A program made the translations under genes and the position numbers. The notes below the pieces were generated by a model. It ran no database searches, had not been told where the DNA came from, and worked only from the letters and a program-made list of their open reading frames with translations. Shown here in pieces: positions 46,139-60,077 of a stretch of DNA of 64,000 bases. Numbering within the stretch: the first letter of the stretch is position 1; each line of letters begins with the position of its first letter. Origin of the DNA: an uncultured Pelagibacteraceae bacterium (GTDB taxonomy: Bacteria > Pseudomonadota > Alphaproteobacteria > Pelagibacterales > Pelagibacteraceae); NCBI GenBank assembly GCA_902519945.1, contig CABYLY010000001.1, forward strand, positions 1 to 64,000. The letters are read 5' to 3'.

Positions 46139-46167
46139 CTTGTTAAATTAATAATAATTCTTATTTT
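46139..46167 (+). promoter_or_regulatory. Possible promoter upstream of ftsH
   Basis: CTTGTT (46139-46144) and TATTTT (46162-46167) are 17 bp apart in the tilS-ftsH gap. CTTGnn recalls alphaproteobacterial sigma32 -35 boxes, but the -10 does not fit well. A weak call. Confidence 0.3.
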
Positions 46168-46173
46168 AAGGTA

Positions 46174-48075
46174 ATGAATATGAAAAATATAGCCATGTGG
46201 GCAATCATAGTTTTCCTTACTATTGGCCTCTACAACATGTTTAAAAACCCACAGACCAACTTAAGAACTGGTAATAAAATTATTTTTTCTGAATTTTTAA
46301 CTTCAGTCGATAACGGCGAGGTTTTAAAAGTTGAGATCCAAGGAAATAATATTAAAGGAACATATTCCAATGGAAACAATTTTTCAACTTATGCACCAAA
46401 TGATCCTAATTTAATCGAGAAGCTTTCTGAAAAAGGAGTAAGTATTTCAGCAGCTCCTATTGAGGAAAAAATGCCATCTTTATTTGGTGTTCTACTTTCA
46501 TGGTTTCCAATGTTATTACTAATCGCAGTTTGGATATTTTTTATGAGACAGATGCAAGGTGGAAAAGGTGGAGCAATGGGGTTTGGAAGATCAAAAGCCA
46601 AAATGATGAATGAGCTTAAAGGTAAAGTAACATTCAATGACGTTGCTGGAGTCGAGGAGGCAAAAGAAGAGGTAGAGGAAATAGTAGAATTTTTAAAAGA
46701 CCCAAAAAAATTTAGCAGACTTGGAGGAAAAATTCCAAGAGGTGCATTATTAGTTGGCCCTCCAGGAACAGGTAAGACTTTACTCGCAAGAGCTATTGCT
46801 GGTGAGGCAGGTGTCCCATTTTTCACAATATCTGGTTCAGATTTCGTTGAAATGTTTGTTGGTGTTGGTGCATCAAGAGTTAGAGATATGTTTGAGCAAG
46901 GTAAGAAAAATTCCCCATGTATTATTTTTATAGATGAAATTGATGCTGTTGGAAGAAGTAGAGGTGCCGGTTTAGGTGGAGGAAATGATGAAAGAGAACA
47001 AACATTAAATCAGCTTTTAGTTGAGATGGACGGCTTTGACACGAATGAAGGCGTAATAATAATTGCAGCTACTAATAGACCAGATGTATTAGATCCAGCC
47101 TTATTAAGACCTGGTAGGTTTGATAGACAAGTCGTAGTTTCTAATCCAGATATAATTGGAAGAGAAAAGATTTTAAAAGTACATGTTAAAAAAATTAAAA
47201 TGGCTCCAGATGTTAATTTAAGAACTATCGCAAGAGGCACACCTGGTTTTTCAGGTGCAGATCTAGCAAATTTAGTAAATGAGTCCGCTTTATTGGCGGC
47301 AAGAAAAAACAAAAGAATTGTTACTGTAAACGAGTTTGAAGAAGCTAAAGATAAAGTAATGATGGGAGCCGAAAGACGTTCAATGGTTATGACAGAAGAT
47401 GAAAAAAAACTCACTGCATACCATGAAGGTGGACATGCTTTAGTATCTTTTAACATGCCGAGCTATGATCCTATTCATAAAGCGACTATTATCCCTAGAG
47501 GAAGAGCTTTAGGTATGGTTATGAATTTACCTGAGAGAGATAAACACGGACATTCTATTAAATATCTAAAAGCGAGATTGGCGGTTTGTTTTGGCGGAAG
47601 AGTTGCCGAAGAAGTAATATTTGGTAAAGATAATATTTCAACAGGAGCTGGAGGTGGTACTGGATCAGATATTAACCAAGCTACTCAACTTGCCAGAGCC
47701 ATGGTTACTAAATATGGAATGAGTGAAGAAATGGGACCTGTGGAGTATGGAGAAAACCAAGAAGAAGTTTTTTTGGGAAGATCTGTAACACAAACTCAGT
47801 CAGTTTCGGAAGAAGTTGCTCAAAAAATAGATAAAGAAATTAGAAAATTAGTAGATGAAGGTTATAATACTGCTAAGAAAATCCTAACTGAAAAAATTGA
47901 TGATTTACACAAAATTGCTAAAGCTCTCATTACCTATGAAACACTAACCGGTGAGGAAATAGAGAATATTATTAATAAAAATGTATACCCAGCAGATAAA
48001 GAAGATTTGAAAGTAGAGGATGACAAGGGGTCAGCAATGGGTGCTTTGGGCCTCAAACCTAAAATTGTTCATTAA
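46174..48075 (+). CDS. ftsH: ATP-dependent zinc metalloprotease FtsH
   Basis: A 633-aa membrane protease. Two N-terminal membrane segments (about residues 4-22 and 105-125) flank a periplasmic domain. The AAA module has Walker A GPPGTGKT near 195-202, FIDEIDAVG (Walker B) and the second region of homology around RPGRFDRQ. The zinc site is HEGGH near 417-421. It degrades membrane and regulatory proteins such as sigma32. ATG at 46180 has better ribosome-site spacing (AAGG 8 nt upstream) than 46174, so the protein may begin two residues later. Confidence 0.98.
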   Translation: MNMKNIAMWAIIVFLTIGLYNMFKNPQTNLRTGNKIIFSEFLTSVDNGEVLKVEIQGNNIKGTYSNGNNFSTYAPNDPNLIEKLSEKGVSISAAPIEEKMPSLFGVLLSWFPMLLLIAVWIFFMRQMQGGKGGAMGFGRSKAKMMNELKGKVTFNDVAGVEEAKEEVEEIVEFLKDPKKFSRLGGKIPRGALLVGPPGTGKTLLARAIAGEAGVPFFTISGSDFVEMFVGVGASRVRDMFEQGKKNSPCIIFIDEIDAVGRSRGAGLGGGNDEREQTLNQLLVEMDGFDTNEGVIIIAATNRPDVLDPALLRPGRFDRQVVVSNPDIIGREKILKVHVKKIKMAPDVNLRTIARGTPGFSGADLANLVNESALLAARKNKRIVTVNEFEEAKDKVMMGAERRSMVMTEDEKKLTAYHEGGHALVSFNMPSYDPIHKATIIPRGRALGMVMNLPERDKHGHSIKYLKARLAVCFGGRVAEEVIFGKDNISTGAGGGTGSDINQATQLARAMVTKYGMSEEMGPVEYGENQEEVFLGRSVTQTQSVSEEVAQKIDKEIRKLVDEGYNTAKKILTEKIDDLHKIAKALITYETLTGEEIENIINKNVYPADKEDLKVEDDKGSAMGALGLKPKIVH

Positions 48076-48080
48076 TTTTA

Positions 48081-49136
48081 ATGTCTAGATATTACACAAG
48101 AGTGTGTAATTTCTATTATGGAAATCATTCAAAAAAACTAGTTAATAAAAACAAATCAATACCATTAAATGGAATTAAAGAAATTTCATTTGACCAAATA
48201 GAGATATTAACAAGAAATTCAAAAAGAAAAATCTCCATAAATCAAATAAAATATTTGCCAAAAATACTTAGGGCAAAAATTAATTTAGATTTAAAAAAAA
48301 TTAAATTAAAAAAAAGAAATTTTTCAAATCTAAATTTTAAAACAATACCCAATATTTTGGGAGTATTAAATTTAACACCTGATAGTTTTTCAGATGGGGG
48401 AAAATTCAATTCAAAAAAAAAGGGAATTAATCATGCGATTGAATTATTAAATAGTGGTGCAAATTTAATTGATATTGGTGGTGAATCAACACGACCAGGA
48501 TCAAAACCAATTAAAGAAAATTTAGAATGGCAAAGGATAAATAAAATTTTAAAATTACTATTAAAAAAAAAAATACCAATATCCTTAGATACAAGAAAGT
48601 CTAAAATTATGGAGAAAGGAATAAATTTAGGTATAAATTTGATTAATGATGTTTCAGGATTAGATTTTGACACTGAAACTTTGAATGTGTTAAAAAAATA
48701 TAAAGTTCCATTTGTTATTCAGCACTCATTAGGCGCTCCAGAAAACATGCAAAAAAACCCCAGGTATAGGAATGAGTTATTAGACATATATGATTTTTTT
48801 GAAAAAAAAATAAAATTGATAAGATCGAGAGGTATTAATCATGATAAAATTATTTTAGATCCTGGTATAGGTTTTGGAAAAAATTTGAAACATAATATGA
48901 GTTTGATACGCAATATTTCCATTTTCCATTCTCTTGGTTTTCCGATACTTGTAGGCAATTCAAGAAAAAGATTTATTAAGGAGTTATCTGGAAAAAATGA
49001 TAGTAAATTTAGAAATGGCGGAACAATAGCATCATCAATATATCTTATGACGCAAGGTGTTCAGATTTTGAGAATTCATGATGTTAATGAGACAATACAA
49101 GGCATTAAGATCTTTAAGAATATAATAAATAATTAA
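48081..49136 (+). CDS. folP: Dihydropteroate synthase with N-terminal extension
   Basis: A 351-aa protein. The DHPS barrel starts near residue 93 with ILGVLNLTPDSFSDGG, then DIGGESTRPG, ISLDTRKSK, LINDVSG, LDPGIGFGK and GNSRKRF, all standard. It joins p-aminobenzoate to the pterin diphosphate. The first ~90 residues are an extra basic domain that is not part of the usual 270-280-aa enzyme; similar extensions occur in some alphaproteobacterial FolP proteins. It sits before glmM, which overlaps by 1 nt (TAATG). Confidence 0.93.
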   Translation: MSRYYTRVCNFYYGNHSKKLVNKNKSIPLNGIKEISFDQIEILTRNSKRKISINQIKYLPKILRAKINLDLKKIKLKKRNFSNLNFKTIPNILGVLNLTPDSFSDGGKFNSKKKGINHAIELLNSGANLIDIGGESTRPGSKPIKENLEWQRINKILKLLLKKKIPISLDTRKSKIMEKGINLGINLINDVSGLDFDTETLNVLKKYKVPFVIQHSLGAPENMQKNPRYRNELLDIYDFFEKKIKLIRSRGINHDKIILDPGIGFGKNLKHNMSLIRNISIFHSLGFPILVGNSRKRFIKELSGKNDSKFRNGGTIASSIYLMTQGVQILRIHDVNETIQGIKIFKNIINN

Positions 49137-50467
49137 TGACAAAAAAATATTTTGGTACTGATGGTATTAGAGGAGCTATAAATAGTGAAAATATTAATGG
49201 AGATATGTTTTTTAAATTTGGTTTAGCAAGTGGAACGTATTTTAAATCTCAAAAAAAAAAGAAACAAACTGCGATAATAGCAAAAGACACAAGATTATCT
49301 GGATACACTTTAGAGCCAGCACTCGTATCAGGATTGGCATCAGCCGGTATGCATGTATATACTTTAGGACCCTTACCAACAAATGGTTTAGCTATGCTCA
49401 CAAAAGCCATGAGGGCAAATATGGGAATTATGATTACAGCTTCTCACAATCCTCATAACGATAATGGATTAAAACTTTTTGGACCTGATGGTATGAAACT
49501 ATCAGATAAAATAGAAAAAAAAATTGAAAGTTTAATAGATAAAAAAATTATTAAAAATCTCTCGAAGCCTGAAAAACTTGGTAGAGTAAAAAGATTAGAG
49601 ACAGGAACAAATGATTATATCAAGATATTAAAAAAAAATTTTACCAAAGAATTCAATCTAAGAGGACTAAGAATTGTTATTGATTGTGCAAATGGAGCAG
49701 GGTACAAAGCCGGACCAGAATTATTAAAATCTTTAGGTGCTAAGGTGATTGCAATAGGAATTAATCCTAATGGACTAAATATTAACAAAAATTGTGGTTC
49801 TACATTTCCTGAAAAGATAAAATCTGCAGTTAAAAAGTATAAGGCCCATATAGGTATTTCACTAGATGGTGATGCAGATAGGATAATTATGTGTGACGAA
49901 AAAAGTAATATTATAGATGGTGACCAAATTATTGCTGCATTAGCAACAAGATGGCAAAATAAAAAAATGTTAAAAGGCGGGGTTGTTGGAACATTAATGT
50001 CCAATTATGGCCTTGAAAAATATTTCAAAAAAAAAGGTATTAAATTTATACGTGCTAATGTTGGTGACAGATATGTAAAAGAGGTAATGCAAAAAAATAA
50101 GTTTAATTTAGGTGGAGAGCAATCAGGACATATTATTCTAGGTAAATTTGCAACTACAGGAGATGGCTTACTTGTTGCTTTGGAGTCTTTATTTGCTCTT
50201 AGAAAGGGAAAAAGGGCCAGTGAATTTTTTGAAAAATTTAAAAAAACTCCACAATTACTTAAAAATATTGAAGTAAAAAATAAAAATATAATCAACAAAC
50301 CTGAAATTAAAAAATCTATTAGACTAGCTTCAAAATTAATAAAAGGTAGTGGCAGAATTCTTGTAAGAAAATCGGGGACAGAATCAAAAATAAGAATTAT
50401 GGGAGAAAGTGAAAATAAAAGACTTCTTGTAAAATGTGTTAATATAATTTTGAAAAAAATTAGATAA
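49136..50467 (+). CDS. glmM: Phosphoglucosamine mutase
   Basis: A 443-aa mutase. The phosphoserine loop is TASHNPHNDNG (Ser near 103), the metal site is SLDGDADR, and GGEQSGH and RKSGTESKIRIM are the sugar and phosphate sites. It interconverts glucosamine-6-phosphate and glucosamine-1-phosphate, feeding UDP-GlcNAc for peptidoglycan, LPS and the amino sugars of the glycan island. Confidence 0.97.
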   Translation: MTKKYFGTDGIRGAINSENINGDMFFKFGLASGTYFKSQKKKKQTAIIAKDTRLSGYTLEPALVSGLASAGMHVYTLGPLPTNGLAMLTKAMRANMGIMITASHNPHNDNGLKLFGPDGMKLSDKIEKKIESLIDKKIIKNLSKPEKLGRVKRLETGTNDYIKILKKNFTKEFNLRGLRIVIDCANGAGYKAGPELLKSLGAKVIAIGINPNGLNINKNCGSTFPEKIKSAVKKYKAHIGISLDGDADRIIMCDEKSNIIDGDQIIAALATRWQNKKMLKGGVVGTLMSNYGLEKYFKKKGIKFIRANVGDRYVKEVMQKNKFNLGGEQSGHIILGKFATTGDGLLVALESLFALRKGKRASEFFEKFKKTPQLLKNIEVKNKNIINKPEIKKSIRLASKLIKGSGRILVRKSGTESKIRIMGESENKRLLVKCVNIILKKIR

Positions 50468-50468
50468 T

Positions 50469-53469
<3,001 letters not shown>

Positions 53470-53503
53470 TTTATCTAATTAATAATAAAAATTTTTCAAT
53501 GTT

Positions 53504-54484
53504 TTATTTACCCATATTTCTGAGTGTTTTTAGTATTATTTCAAGTTCATTTGGTAAAATTGAGTTAAAAATCATTTGTTTATTTTTTTTTGGATGAATA
53601 AAGCCCAAGGTTTTAGCATGTAAAAATTGCCTATTTAATTTAATTAGAATTTTTTCTAATGAGGGCTCTATATCTTTAAACTTTTTAAATCTTTTTTTAT
53701 ATTTATCATCACCAACTATACTGTTTCCCAAATAATTCATATGAACTCTTATTTGGTGAGTTCGACCTGTTTCTAATTTACATTCTAACAAACTAAAAGT
53801 TGGTATATTTTTATTTTCAAAAATTTCTAAAGTTTTGTAATTTGTAATTGCTTTTTTTCCTTTGCTGTTACTAACCTCCATCATTTGCCTATTTTTTGAG
53901 CTTCTTGTAATAAAAGTTTCTATTTTACCTTTAGATGGTCTAACCTTGCCCCAGATAAGTAATTGGTAAACTCTTTGGATTGTGTGTTTATTAAATTGAT
54001 TAGAGAGGTGTTCATGAGTTTGATTATTTTTTGCAATTACAACCAATCCAGATGTATTTTTATCAATTCTATGTACTATTCCAGGTCTTAGTTCGCCCCC
54101 AATATTAGAGAAAGAATTTTTACTATAATTCATAAGTGCATTTACGATTGTATTATCAAAATTACCTGCACCAGGATGCATTACTATTCCAGAGGGTTTG
54201 TTTAAAACAATTAAATCTTTATCCTCAAATACTATATCCAAATTAAACTTGTAAAGTTTTAAGGAAGCTTTTTTTGGTTCAGGTATAACTAATTTTATTT
54301 CATCATTAAAAAAAATTTTTTTCGATGGATCGGTTATTACCTTGTTATTTATTCTTAACTTATTATCTAGAATGAGATTTTTTATTCTTGTTCGACTAAT
54401 AATATTCTCTCTCTTTTTAATGAAAATATCAACACGGAGTTCATTTTCGGTCTTATCAACTGTCAAATTTATTTTTTTTTCCAT
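53504..54484 (-). CDS. rluD: 23S rRNA pseudouridine synthase RluD-like
   Basis: A 326-aa protein: an N-terminal S4-like domain (RVDIFIKKRENIISRTRI), then the catalytic region PGIVHRIDKNTSGLVVIAKN with the Asp of HRIDK, and LECKLETGRTHQIRVHMNYL near the C-terminus. RluD modifies helix 69 of 23S rRNA. RluA/C paralogues share these motifs, so the exact target is inferred. rpoH follows on the same strand after 34 nt. Confidence 0.9.
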   Translation of the reverse strand: MEKKINLTVDKTENELRVDIFIKKRENIISRTRIKNLILDNKLRINNKVITDPSKKIFFNDEIKLVIPEPKKASLKLYKFNLDIVFEDKDLIVLNKPSGIVMHPGAGNFDNTIVNALMNYSKNSFSNIGGELRPGIVHRIDKNTSGLVVIAKNNQTHEHLSNQFNKHTIQRVYQLLIWGKVRPSKGKIETFITRSSKNRQMMEVSNSKGKKAITNYKTLEIFENKNIPTFSLLECKLETGRTHQIRVHMNYLGNSIVGDDKYKKRFKKFKDIEPSLEKILIKLNRQFLHAKTLGFIHPKKNKQMIFNSILPNELEIILKTLRNMGK

Positions 54485-54507
54485 AAAATGATATATTAAT
54501 ATGATAT

Positions 54508-54584
54508 GCGCTTGTAGCTCAACTGGATAGAGCGCCTGACTTCGGATCAGGAGGTTCTGGGTTCGACTCCTAGCAGGCGCACCA
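54508..54584 (+). tRNA. tRNA-Arg (TCG)
   Basis: A 77-nt cloverleaf with encoded CCA. The acceptor stem pairs GCGCTTG with CAGGCGC, the anticodon stem CCTGA with TCAGG, and the loop is CTTCGGA, giving anticodon TCG for CGN arginine codons. It is convergent with the ABC permease, whose stop is 1 nt away. Confidence 0.96.
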
Positions 54585-54585
54585 A

Positions 54586-55377
54586 TTATTCACCCATATT
54601 TATTAAAGTTCCTTTTATTCTTGCCCTTAAAAAAGATAGATAAAACAGTCCTATTCCAAAAATTAAATAAACTAAATTTAATAAATAAGCTTGTTTTATA
54701 TTTTCGTAATCTACAAGACCATTTATTAAAATATTTCTAGTTTCATCAAAAATGTAAACTAGTGGCAGTCCCTTTGCAATTACTTGGAAAAATTCAGGAA
54801 GGATTTCTATTGGATAGTAGATACAGCCTAATGGAGCAAGTAAAAATAATGATGACCAAGCTATATTTTCAAAGGATGGTCCGTATCTCATTAAACCTGA
54901 GCTCACAAATAAACCTAGTGTAATCCCAAATATGTATAAACTTAAAAATAATATAAAGAGTGGAAAACCTAATTTTAAAATTGAAACTCCAAACAATGGA
55001 GAAGTTAAAATAATTGCGGGTACTAGACCGATTAATGTTCTTATCAAAGCAGTAAATATTAAAGATATAATTATTTCTTTTAGCTTCAATGGAGCAATAA
55101 ATAAATTCGTAAAATTTCTACTCCAGATTTCCTCTAAAAAAAGCATATTAAAACTTATGCTAGATCTAAAAAGAATGTCGTAAAGAATTGCACATGTAAG
55201 AATTATTCCAAGTGTATTATTGTAATAATCACTATAAATTGAAAAAAATTTAGAAATAAATCCCCAAAGAATAATTTGTATTGTTGGCCAATAAATTAAA
55301 TCCAAAACTCTTGGTAAAGAACTTTTGATGAGATAAAAATGTCTCAAAAAAAGTCCATACATTTTATTTAGATTCAT
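54586..55377 (-). CDS. ABC-2 type transporter permease
   Basis: A 263-aa inner-membrane protein with six hydrophobic segments and the GCIYYPIEILPEFFQVIAKGLPLVY stretch near residue 185, typical of ABC-2 permeases. It overlaps by 4 nt the ATPase gene upstream on the same strand, so the two form an exporter. Relatives export glycans, drugs or lipids; the cargo cannot be told from sequence. The pair lies far from the glycan island, so a link to it is not assumed. Confidence 0.88.
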   Translation of the reverse strand: MNLNKMYGLFLRHFYLIKSSLPRVLDLIYWPTIQIILWGFISKFFSIYSDYYNNTLGIILTCAILYDILFRSSISFNMLFLEEIWSRNFTNLFIAPLKLKEIIISLIFTALIRTLIGLVPAIILTSPLFGVSILKLGFPLFILFLSLYIFGITLGLFVSSGLMRYGPSFENIAWSSLFLLAPLGCIYYPIEILPEFFQVIAKGLPLVYIFDETRNILINGLVDYENIKQAYLLNLVYLIFGIGLFYLSFLRARIKGTLINMGE

Positions 55378-56102
55378 ATTAAATCTCTTGTAAGTTTTAA
55401 AAAAACTTCCTCCATGTTTCTCCTTCCATGTTTTTTAATTAATTCGCCAGGATTTCCTTGATCAATAATTGATCCTTTATTCATCATTAGAACTGAAGAA
55501 CATAATCTCTCAACTTCTGCCATGTTATGCGAAGCAAGCAGAATAGAAGTTTTTTTTTCTTTTTGGTATTCCTCTAAAAAACTTCTAACAAAATCTCCTG
55601 TTTCAGGATCTAGAGATGCAGTTGGTTCATCAAGAAGAAGAACTGATGGATCATTAATTATAGATTTAGCTAAACTGACTCTATTTTTTTGACCAGAGGA
55701 AAGTTCTCCTGTTATTTTATTAATAAATTCATTAAGTCTTAATTTTTCACAAAGATAATCAATTTTAATTCCAAGTTTTTTTACATCATAAAGTCTTCCA
55801 TAAACTTCAAGATTTTGCTTTACAGTTAATTTTTTTGGTAACTCAATATATGGTGAAATAAAATTTAATTCATTTAATAATTCAACTCTTTGTTTTTCAA
55901 TTTCAATACCATTTATAAGAACTTTCCCTTTAGTAGGCTTTAGTAAACCAAGTATCATACCTATTGTTGTAGTTTTACCACATCCGTTAGGTCCAAGAAT
56001 TCCAATGATTTCATTTTCATTTACTTTAAAAGAAATATTTCGAACAGCTTCTTTTGAGTCATAAGTTTTTGATAAATCAATTATTTCAAGAGGAATGGTC
56101 AT
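55374..56102 (-). CDS. ABC transporter ATP-binding protein
   Basis: A 242-aa ATPase: Walker A GPNGCGKTT near residues 36-44, Q-loop region FISPYIELP, signature LSSGQKNR, Walker B LLLDEPTASLD, and H-loop ASHNMAE. The arrangement, with the ABC-2 permease translated next, fits a drug- or polysaccharide-type exporter. Its start overlaps the tsaC stop by 1 nt. Confidence 0.93.
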   Translation of the reverse strand: MTIPLEIIDLSKTYDSKEAVRNISFKVNENEIIGILGPNGCGKTTTIGMILGLLKPTKGKVLINGIEIEKQRVELLNELNFISPYIELPKKLTVKQNLEVYGRLYDVKKLGIKIDYLCEKLRLNEFINKITGELSSGQKNRVSLAKSIINDPSVLLLDEPTASLDPETGDFVRSFLEEYQKEKKTSILLASHNMAEVERLCSSVLMMNKGSIIDQGNPGELIKKHGRRNMEEVFLKLTRDLI

Positions 56103-57034
56103 TAAAATTTTGAAGCCCTTAATAATCTATCGTTAATAGTTTTGCCGATTCCTATATTCGGGATTTTGTCTACAGCTATAGATTTGTAATTATCTTTTTT
56201 TATCTTTCTTAAAATAGTGTAGAGGTTTTTTGCAGCTTCTTTTAAATCGCCCTTTTTTGATAAAAAGTAATAGTTTGTTTTTTTAATCTTATTTTTCTTA
56301 ATTAGTAAAAAAGCCTCATCTTTTTTTATTTTTTTAACATTAAGTCTGATTGGGATTCCAGGTGAATAATGAATTCTTAATTGTCCAGGAGCTGAAATCT
56401 TGGAAGGATTTGTATTTATTAAAATTTTTTTCTTTAATATTTTTTGGAGAGTTTCAACTTCTACACTACCTAATCTTAAAATTTTGGGTTTTTTTCTTAG
56501 ATCAATAATTGTAGACTCAACTCCAACCGAAGATCTTCCACCTTCAAGTATATACTTAATTTTTTTTCCAAAATCGTCCTTTACATCTGAAGAAGTTACC
56601 GCACTAACTCTTGAAGAAATATTAGCACTAGGTGCTGCGATAGGAAATTTCAAATGTTTTAACAGAATTCTTGCCACTGGATGTTTTGGAAATCTCACAG
56701 CAAGAGTATTCTTTTTATTAGTTGCAATTTTCGAAATTTTTGATTTTTTCTTTTGATTTAAGATGAATGTTATTGGCCCAGGACAAAATCTTTTATATAA
56801 TTTTAAAAAATCAACATTTAGATCGCAATCATCTTTTAATTTTTTTAAATCATAATAATGAATAATCAAAGGGTTATTCATTGGTCTTTTTTTTAATCTA
56901 AATATTTTTTTACACGCTGTATCAGAATATGCATTCCCAGCTATTCCATAAACAGTTTCGGTTGGTATAGCAACACACTCTCTTTTATTTAAGAGTTTCT
57001 TTGCTTTTTTAATATTTGCAAGATTAATTTTCAT
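56102..57034 (-). CDS. tsaC: Threonylcarbamoyl-AMP synthase (Sua5/TsaC)
   Basis: A 310-aa long-form Sua5. The YrdC domain has CVAIPTETVYGIAGNAYSD, FRLKKRPMNNPLI, and HPVARILLKHLKFPIAAPSANISS; the extra C-terminal domain with ISAPGQLRIHYSPGIP (linker) is typical of Sua5. It makes threonylcarbamoyl-AMP for the t6A37 modification of tRNAs that read ANN codons. Divergent from xseB across about 20 nt. Confidence 0.93.
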   Translation of the reverse strand: MKINLANIKKAKKLLNKRECVAIPTETVYGIAGNAYSDTACKKIFRLKKRPMNNPLIIHYYDLKKLKDDCDLNVDFLKLYKRFCPGPITFILNQKKKSKISKIATNKKNTLAVRFPKHPVARILLKHLKFPIAAPSANISSRVSAVTSSDVKDDFGKKIKYILEGGRSSVGVESTIIDLRKKPKILRLGSVEVETLQKILKKKILINTNPSKISAPGQLRIHYSPGIPIRLNVKKIKKDEAFLLIKKNKIKKTNYYFLSKKGDLKEAAKNLYTILRKIKKDNYKSIAVDKIPNIGIGKTINDRLLRASKF

Positions 57035-57054
57035 GTATTATCTGAGAGTATTAT

Positions 57055-57294
57055 ATGAAAGATAAAAATTTACCAAATGATTATAATTCTTTATCTCTTG
57101 AGGAATTGACAACTGAGGCAAACAAGATAATTGAAGAATTAGAAAATCAAAAGGATTTAAGAAATTCTTTAGATAAATATCAAAATTTAATTAAATTAAA
57201 CAATTTAATTGAGAAAAAATTTCAAATGAACATTAGAGAAATAAATGAGAAAACAAAAGAAAAATTATCCAAAATTAATCACAAAAAATCATGA
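57055..57294 (+). CDS. xseB: Exodeoxyribonuclease VII small subunit
   Basis: A 79-aa alpha-helical protein. SLSLEELTTEANKIIEELEN and the KYQNLIKLNNLIEKKF stretch match XseB. It binds the large subunit XseA, not in this window, to degrade single-stranded DNA. The order xseB-ispA-dxs is classic. It overlaps ispA by 4 nt. Confidence 0.85.
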   Translation: MKDKNLPNDYNSLSLEELTTEANKIIEELENQKDLRNSLDKYQNLIKLNNLIEKKFQMNIREINEKTKEKLSKINHKKS

Positions 57295-58163
57295 AAAAAA
57301 AATTAAATAAAATTGCAAAAGACACAAATTTGTTTCTAAAAAGATTTATTGCCAAACAAAAAAAAACAAATTTGATAGTTGCAATGAAATACGGTCTATT
57401 TTCTGGAGGAAAAAAAATAAGATCAAAAATTTTGATTGATGTTGGATCTCTATTTAAATTAGATTATAAAACACTTATCATTATAGGTGCTGCAGTTGAA
57501 TGTATTCACGCGTATTCATTAATACATGATGATTTACCTTGTATGGACGATGACTCTATAAGAAGAGGCAAACCATCAGCACATATTAAATTTGGAGAAG
57601 CTACTGCAGTTTTAGCTGGAAATTCACTTTTAACAATGGCTTTTGAAATTTTAAGCCATAAAGAACTTAAAATTAATGAAAAAACTAAGATTGATTTAAT
57701 AAACAAGATTTCTGAAAGTTCAGGCCATCTTGGAATAGCAGGGGGACAATATTTAGATCTAAATTATGAACGTAAGAAAATTTCTCAAAAAAAGATTGAA
57801 GATATGGAAATTAAAAAAACTGGAAAACTTTTTAGTTTTTGTTGTGTGGCACCGTTAATTATTAAGAAAAAAAATAAAAAAGATATCAAAAAATTTGAAA
57901 ATATTGGTTCTGATATAGGTTTGTTGTTTCAAGTTGCTGATGATCTAATTGATTATAAAGGAAGTTTGCTTGTTGCCGGAAAAAAAACAGGTAAGGATAA
58001 AAAAAAAGGAAAAGCTACTCTAATTAGTTTACTAGGATACAAAAATACTATTAAATATGGTAATAATTTAATTTTAAAAATAAATAGTAAATTAAAAAAA
58101 TATGGATCTAAATCAAGAAATTTGTCTGAAACATTAAACTATATTTTGAATAGAAATAAATGA
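57291..58163 (+). CDS. ispA: Farnesyl diphosphate synthase (IspA-type)
   Basis: A 290-aa polyprenyl synthase. The first aspartate-rich motif is DDLPCMDDD near residues 80-88 (the DDx4D form of bacterial farnesyl synthases), the second [20 protein letters not shown] precedes them. It makes farnesyl diphosphate for undecaprenyl and quinone chains, and so ultimately for the lipid carrier of the glycan island. Overlaps dxs by 4 nt. Confidence 0.94.
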   Translation: MKKKLNKIAKDTNLFLKRFIAKQKKTNLIVAMKYGLFSGGKKIRSKILIDVGSLFKLDYKTLIIIGAAVECIHAYSLIHDDLPCMDDDSIRRGKPSAHIKFGEATAVLAGNSLLTMAFEILSHKELKINEKTKIDLINKISESSGHLGIAGGQYLDLNYERKKISQKKIEDMEIKKTGKLFSFCCVAPLIIKKKNKKDIKKFENIGSDIGLLFQVADDLIDYKGSLLVAGKKTGKDKKKGKATLISLLGYKNTIKYGNNLILKINSKLKKYGSKSRNLSETLNYILNRNK

Positions 58164-60073
58164 AAAAAAATTATGAATTATTAGATAAGATTAATTTTCC
58201 ATCAGATTTGAAAAAAATACCTGAGTCTAAATTACAAAAAGTTGCTGATGAATTAAGAGAGGAAGTGATTGATGTTGTGTCAGTGACTGGCGGTCATCTT
58301 GGGGCAAGTCTTGGGGTCGTAGAATTAACTGTTGCTTTACATTATATTTTTAATACACCTAATGATAAATTAATTTGGGACGTAGGGCACCAATGTTACC
58401 CACATAAAATTTTAACTGGCAGAAAAGAAAGAATTAGAACTCTAAGACAAGGAAATGGTCTTTCCGGTTTCACAAAAAGATCTGAGAGTGAATATGATCC
58501 CTTTGGAGCTGCTCATAGTTCAACTTCAATTTCATCAGCACTAGGTATAGCAGAGGCGAATAAACTCTCTAATAAAACAGATAATGTAATTGCAGTTATT
58601 GGTGATGGAGCCATAAGCGCTGGTATGGCTTATGAAGCTATGAACAATGCGGGTGCCTCAAAAACTAAGATGATCGTAATTCTAAATGATAATGATATGT
58701 CAATCGCTCGACCAGTAGGGGCGATGAGCACTTATTTGGCAAAAATTTTTTCAGGAAAGATTTACTTTAGTTTAAGAGAGACTGTTAAATTAATTATGTC
58801 AGCTTTTTCAAAAAGATTTAGCGCAAAGGCTGGTAAAGCAGAAGATTTACTTAGATCAGCTGTGACAGGTGGAACTTTGTTTAGTTCACTTGGATTTTAT
58901 TACATTGGTCCAATAGATGGTCACGATCTAAATTCATTAATTCCCATTTTAAAAAATGCTAGGGACTCTAAGCATGAAGGACCAATTTTAATTCATATTA
59001 AATCAAAAAAAGGAAAAGGATATGCTTTCGCCGAAGAGGCAAAGGACCATTATCATGGAGTATCTAAATTTAATGTTAAAACTGGTGAACAACTTAAAAG
59101 TGCTACTAAATCACCATCATATACAAAAGTTTTTGCTAATACTTTAATTCAACATGCTAAGAAGGATAGTAAAATCGTAGCGATTACAGCTGCAATGCCT
59201 GATGGAACTGGTCTTGATAATTTTCGCAAAGAATTTCCAGATAGAACATTTGATGTTGGGATTGCAGAACAACATGCAGTTACATTTGCTGCAGGCTTAG
59301 CTACCGAAAACTTCAAACCCTATGCTGCAATTTATTCCACTTTTCTTCAAAGAGCTTATGATCAAGTAGTCCATGACGTAGCAATTCAAAGTCTGCCTGT
59401 TAGATTTGCAATTGATAGGGCAGGACTTGTTGGAGCTGATGGACCAACACACGCTGGAAGCTTCGATACGACATATTTATCCACTCTACCAAATTTTATT
59501 GTTATGGCAGCAAGTGATGAAGCTGAGCTTGTAAGAATGATAAATACTTCGACCGAGATTAATGATAGACCTTGTGCATTCAGGTATCCAAGAGGAACAG
59601 GATTAGGTTCTATTTTGCCTTCAATAAATGAAAAAATTGAGATAGGGAAATCAAAAATTATTAAAGAAGGAAAAAAATTAGCGATTCTAAATTTTGGAGC
59701 AAGATTAAATGAGACATTGAAAGCTGCAGATAATTTATCAAAAAAAGGTATACCAATAACTGTTGTGGATGCGAGATTTGCAAAACCTTTAGATGAAAAC
59801 CTAATTTGGCAATTAGCCACAACTCATGAAGCAATAATGACCATTGAAGAGGGTTCAATTGGTGGTTTTGGATCTCATGTGGTAGATTTCTTGACAAAAA
59901 AAGGTTTAATGGATTCTAATCTAAAATTTAGATCATTAACATTACCAGATATTTTTATTGATCAAGATACTCCGGAACAAATGTATAAAACAGCAAATCT
60001 TGATTCAGTATCAATTGAAGAAAAAGTTTTAGATTTACTAAATTCTAACATAGTTCTAAAAAAACAAAATTAA
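58160..60073 (+). CDS. dxs: 1-deoxy-D-xylulose-5-phosphate synthase
   Basis: A 637-aa thiamine-diphosphate enzyme. [56 protein letters not shown] (ThDP site) and the C-terminal [15 protein letters not shown] and [15 protein letters not shown] are the DXS marks. It forms DXP from pyruvate and glyceraldehyde-3-phosphate, the first step of the MEP isoprenoid route, whose product IspA uses. ThDP demand links it to thiE and thiD. Confidence 0.98.
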   Translation: MKKNYELLDKINFPSDLKKIPESKLQKVADELREEVIDVVSVTGGHLGASLGVVELTVALHYIFNTPNDKLIWDVGHQCYPHKILTGRKERIRTLRQGNGLSGFTKRSESEYDPFGAAHSSTSISSALGIAEANKLSNKTDNVIAVIGDGAISAGMAYEAMNNAGASKTKMIVILNDNDMSIARPVGAMSTYLAKIFSGKIYFSLRETVKLIMSAFSKRFSAKAGKAEDLLRSAVTGGTLFSSLGFYYIGPIDGHDLNSLIPILKNARDSKHEGPILIHIKSKKGKGYAFAEEAKDHYHGVSKFNVKTGEQLKSATKSPSYTKVFANTLIQHAKKDSKIVAITAAMPDGTGLDNFRKEFPDRTFDVGIAEQHAVTFAAGLATENFKPYAAIYSTFLQRAYDQVVHDVAIQSLPVRFAIDRAGLVGADGPTHAGSFDTTYLSTLPNFIVMAASDEAELVRMINTSTEINDRPCAFRYPRGTGLGSILPSINEKIEIGKSKIIKEGKKLAILNFGARLNETLKAADNLSKKGIPITVVDARFAKPLDENLIWQLATTHEAIMTIEEGSIGGFGSHVVDFLTKKGLMDSNLKFRSLTLPDIFIDQDTPEQMYKTANLDSVSIEEKVLDLLNSNIVLKKQN

Positions 60074-60077
60074 ACAA

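Noticed and set aside
46389-46826. Long open frames antisense to ftsH, glmM, pgk, thiD, tolA and similar genes
   Set aside because: They mirror strongly conserved genes, have low-complexity Phe/Ser/Leu-rich translations and no ribosome sites; they are shadows.
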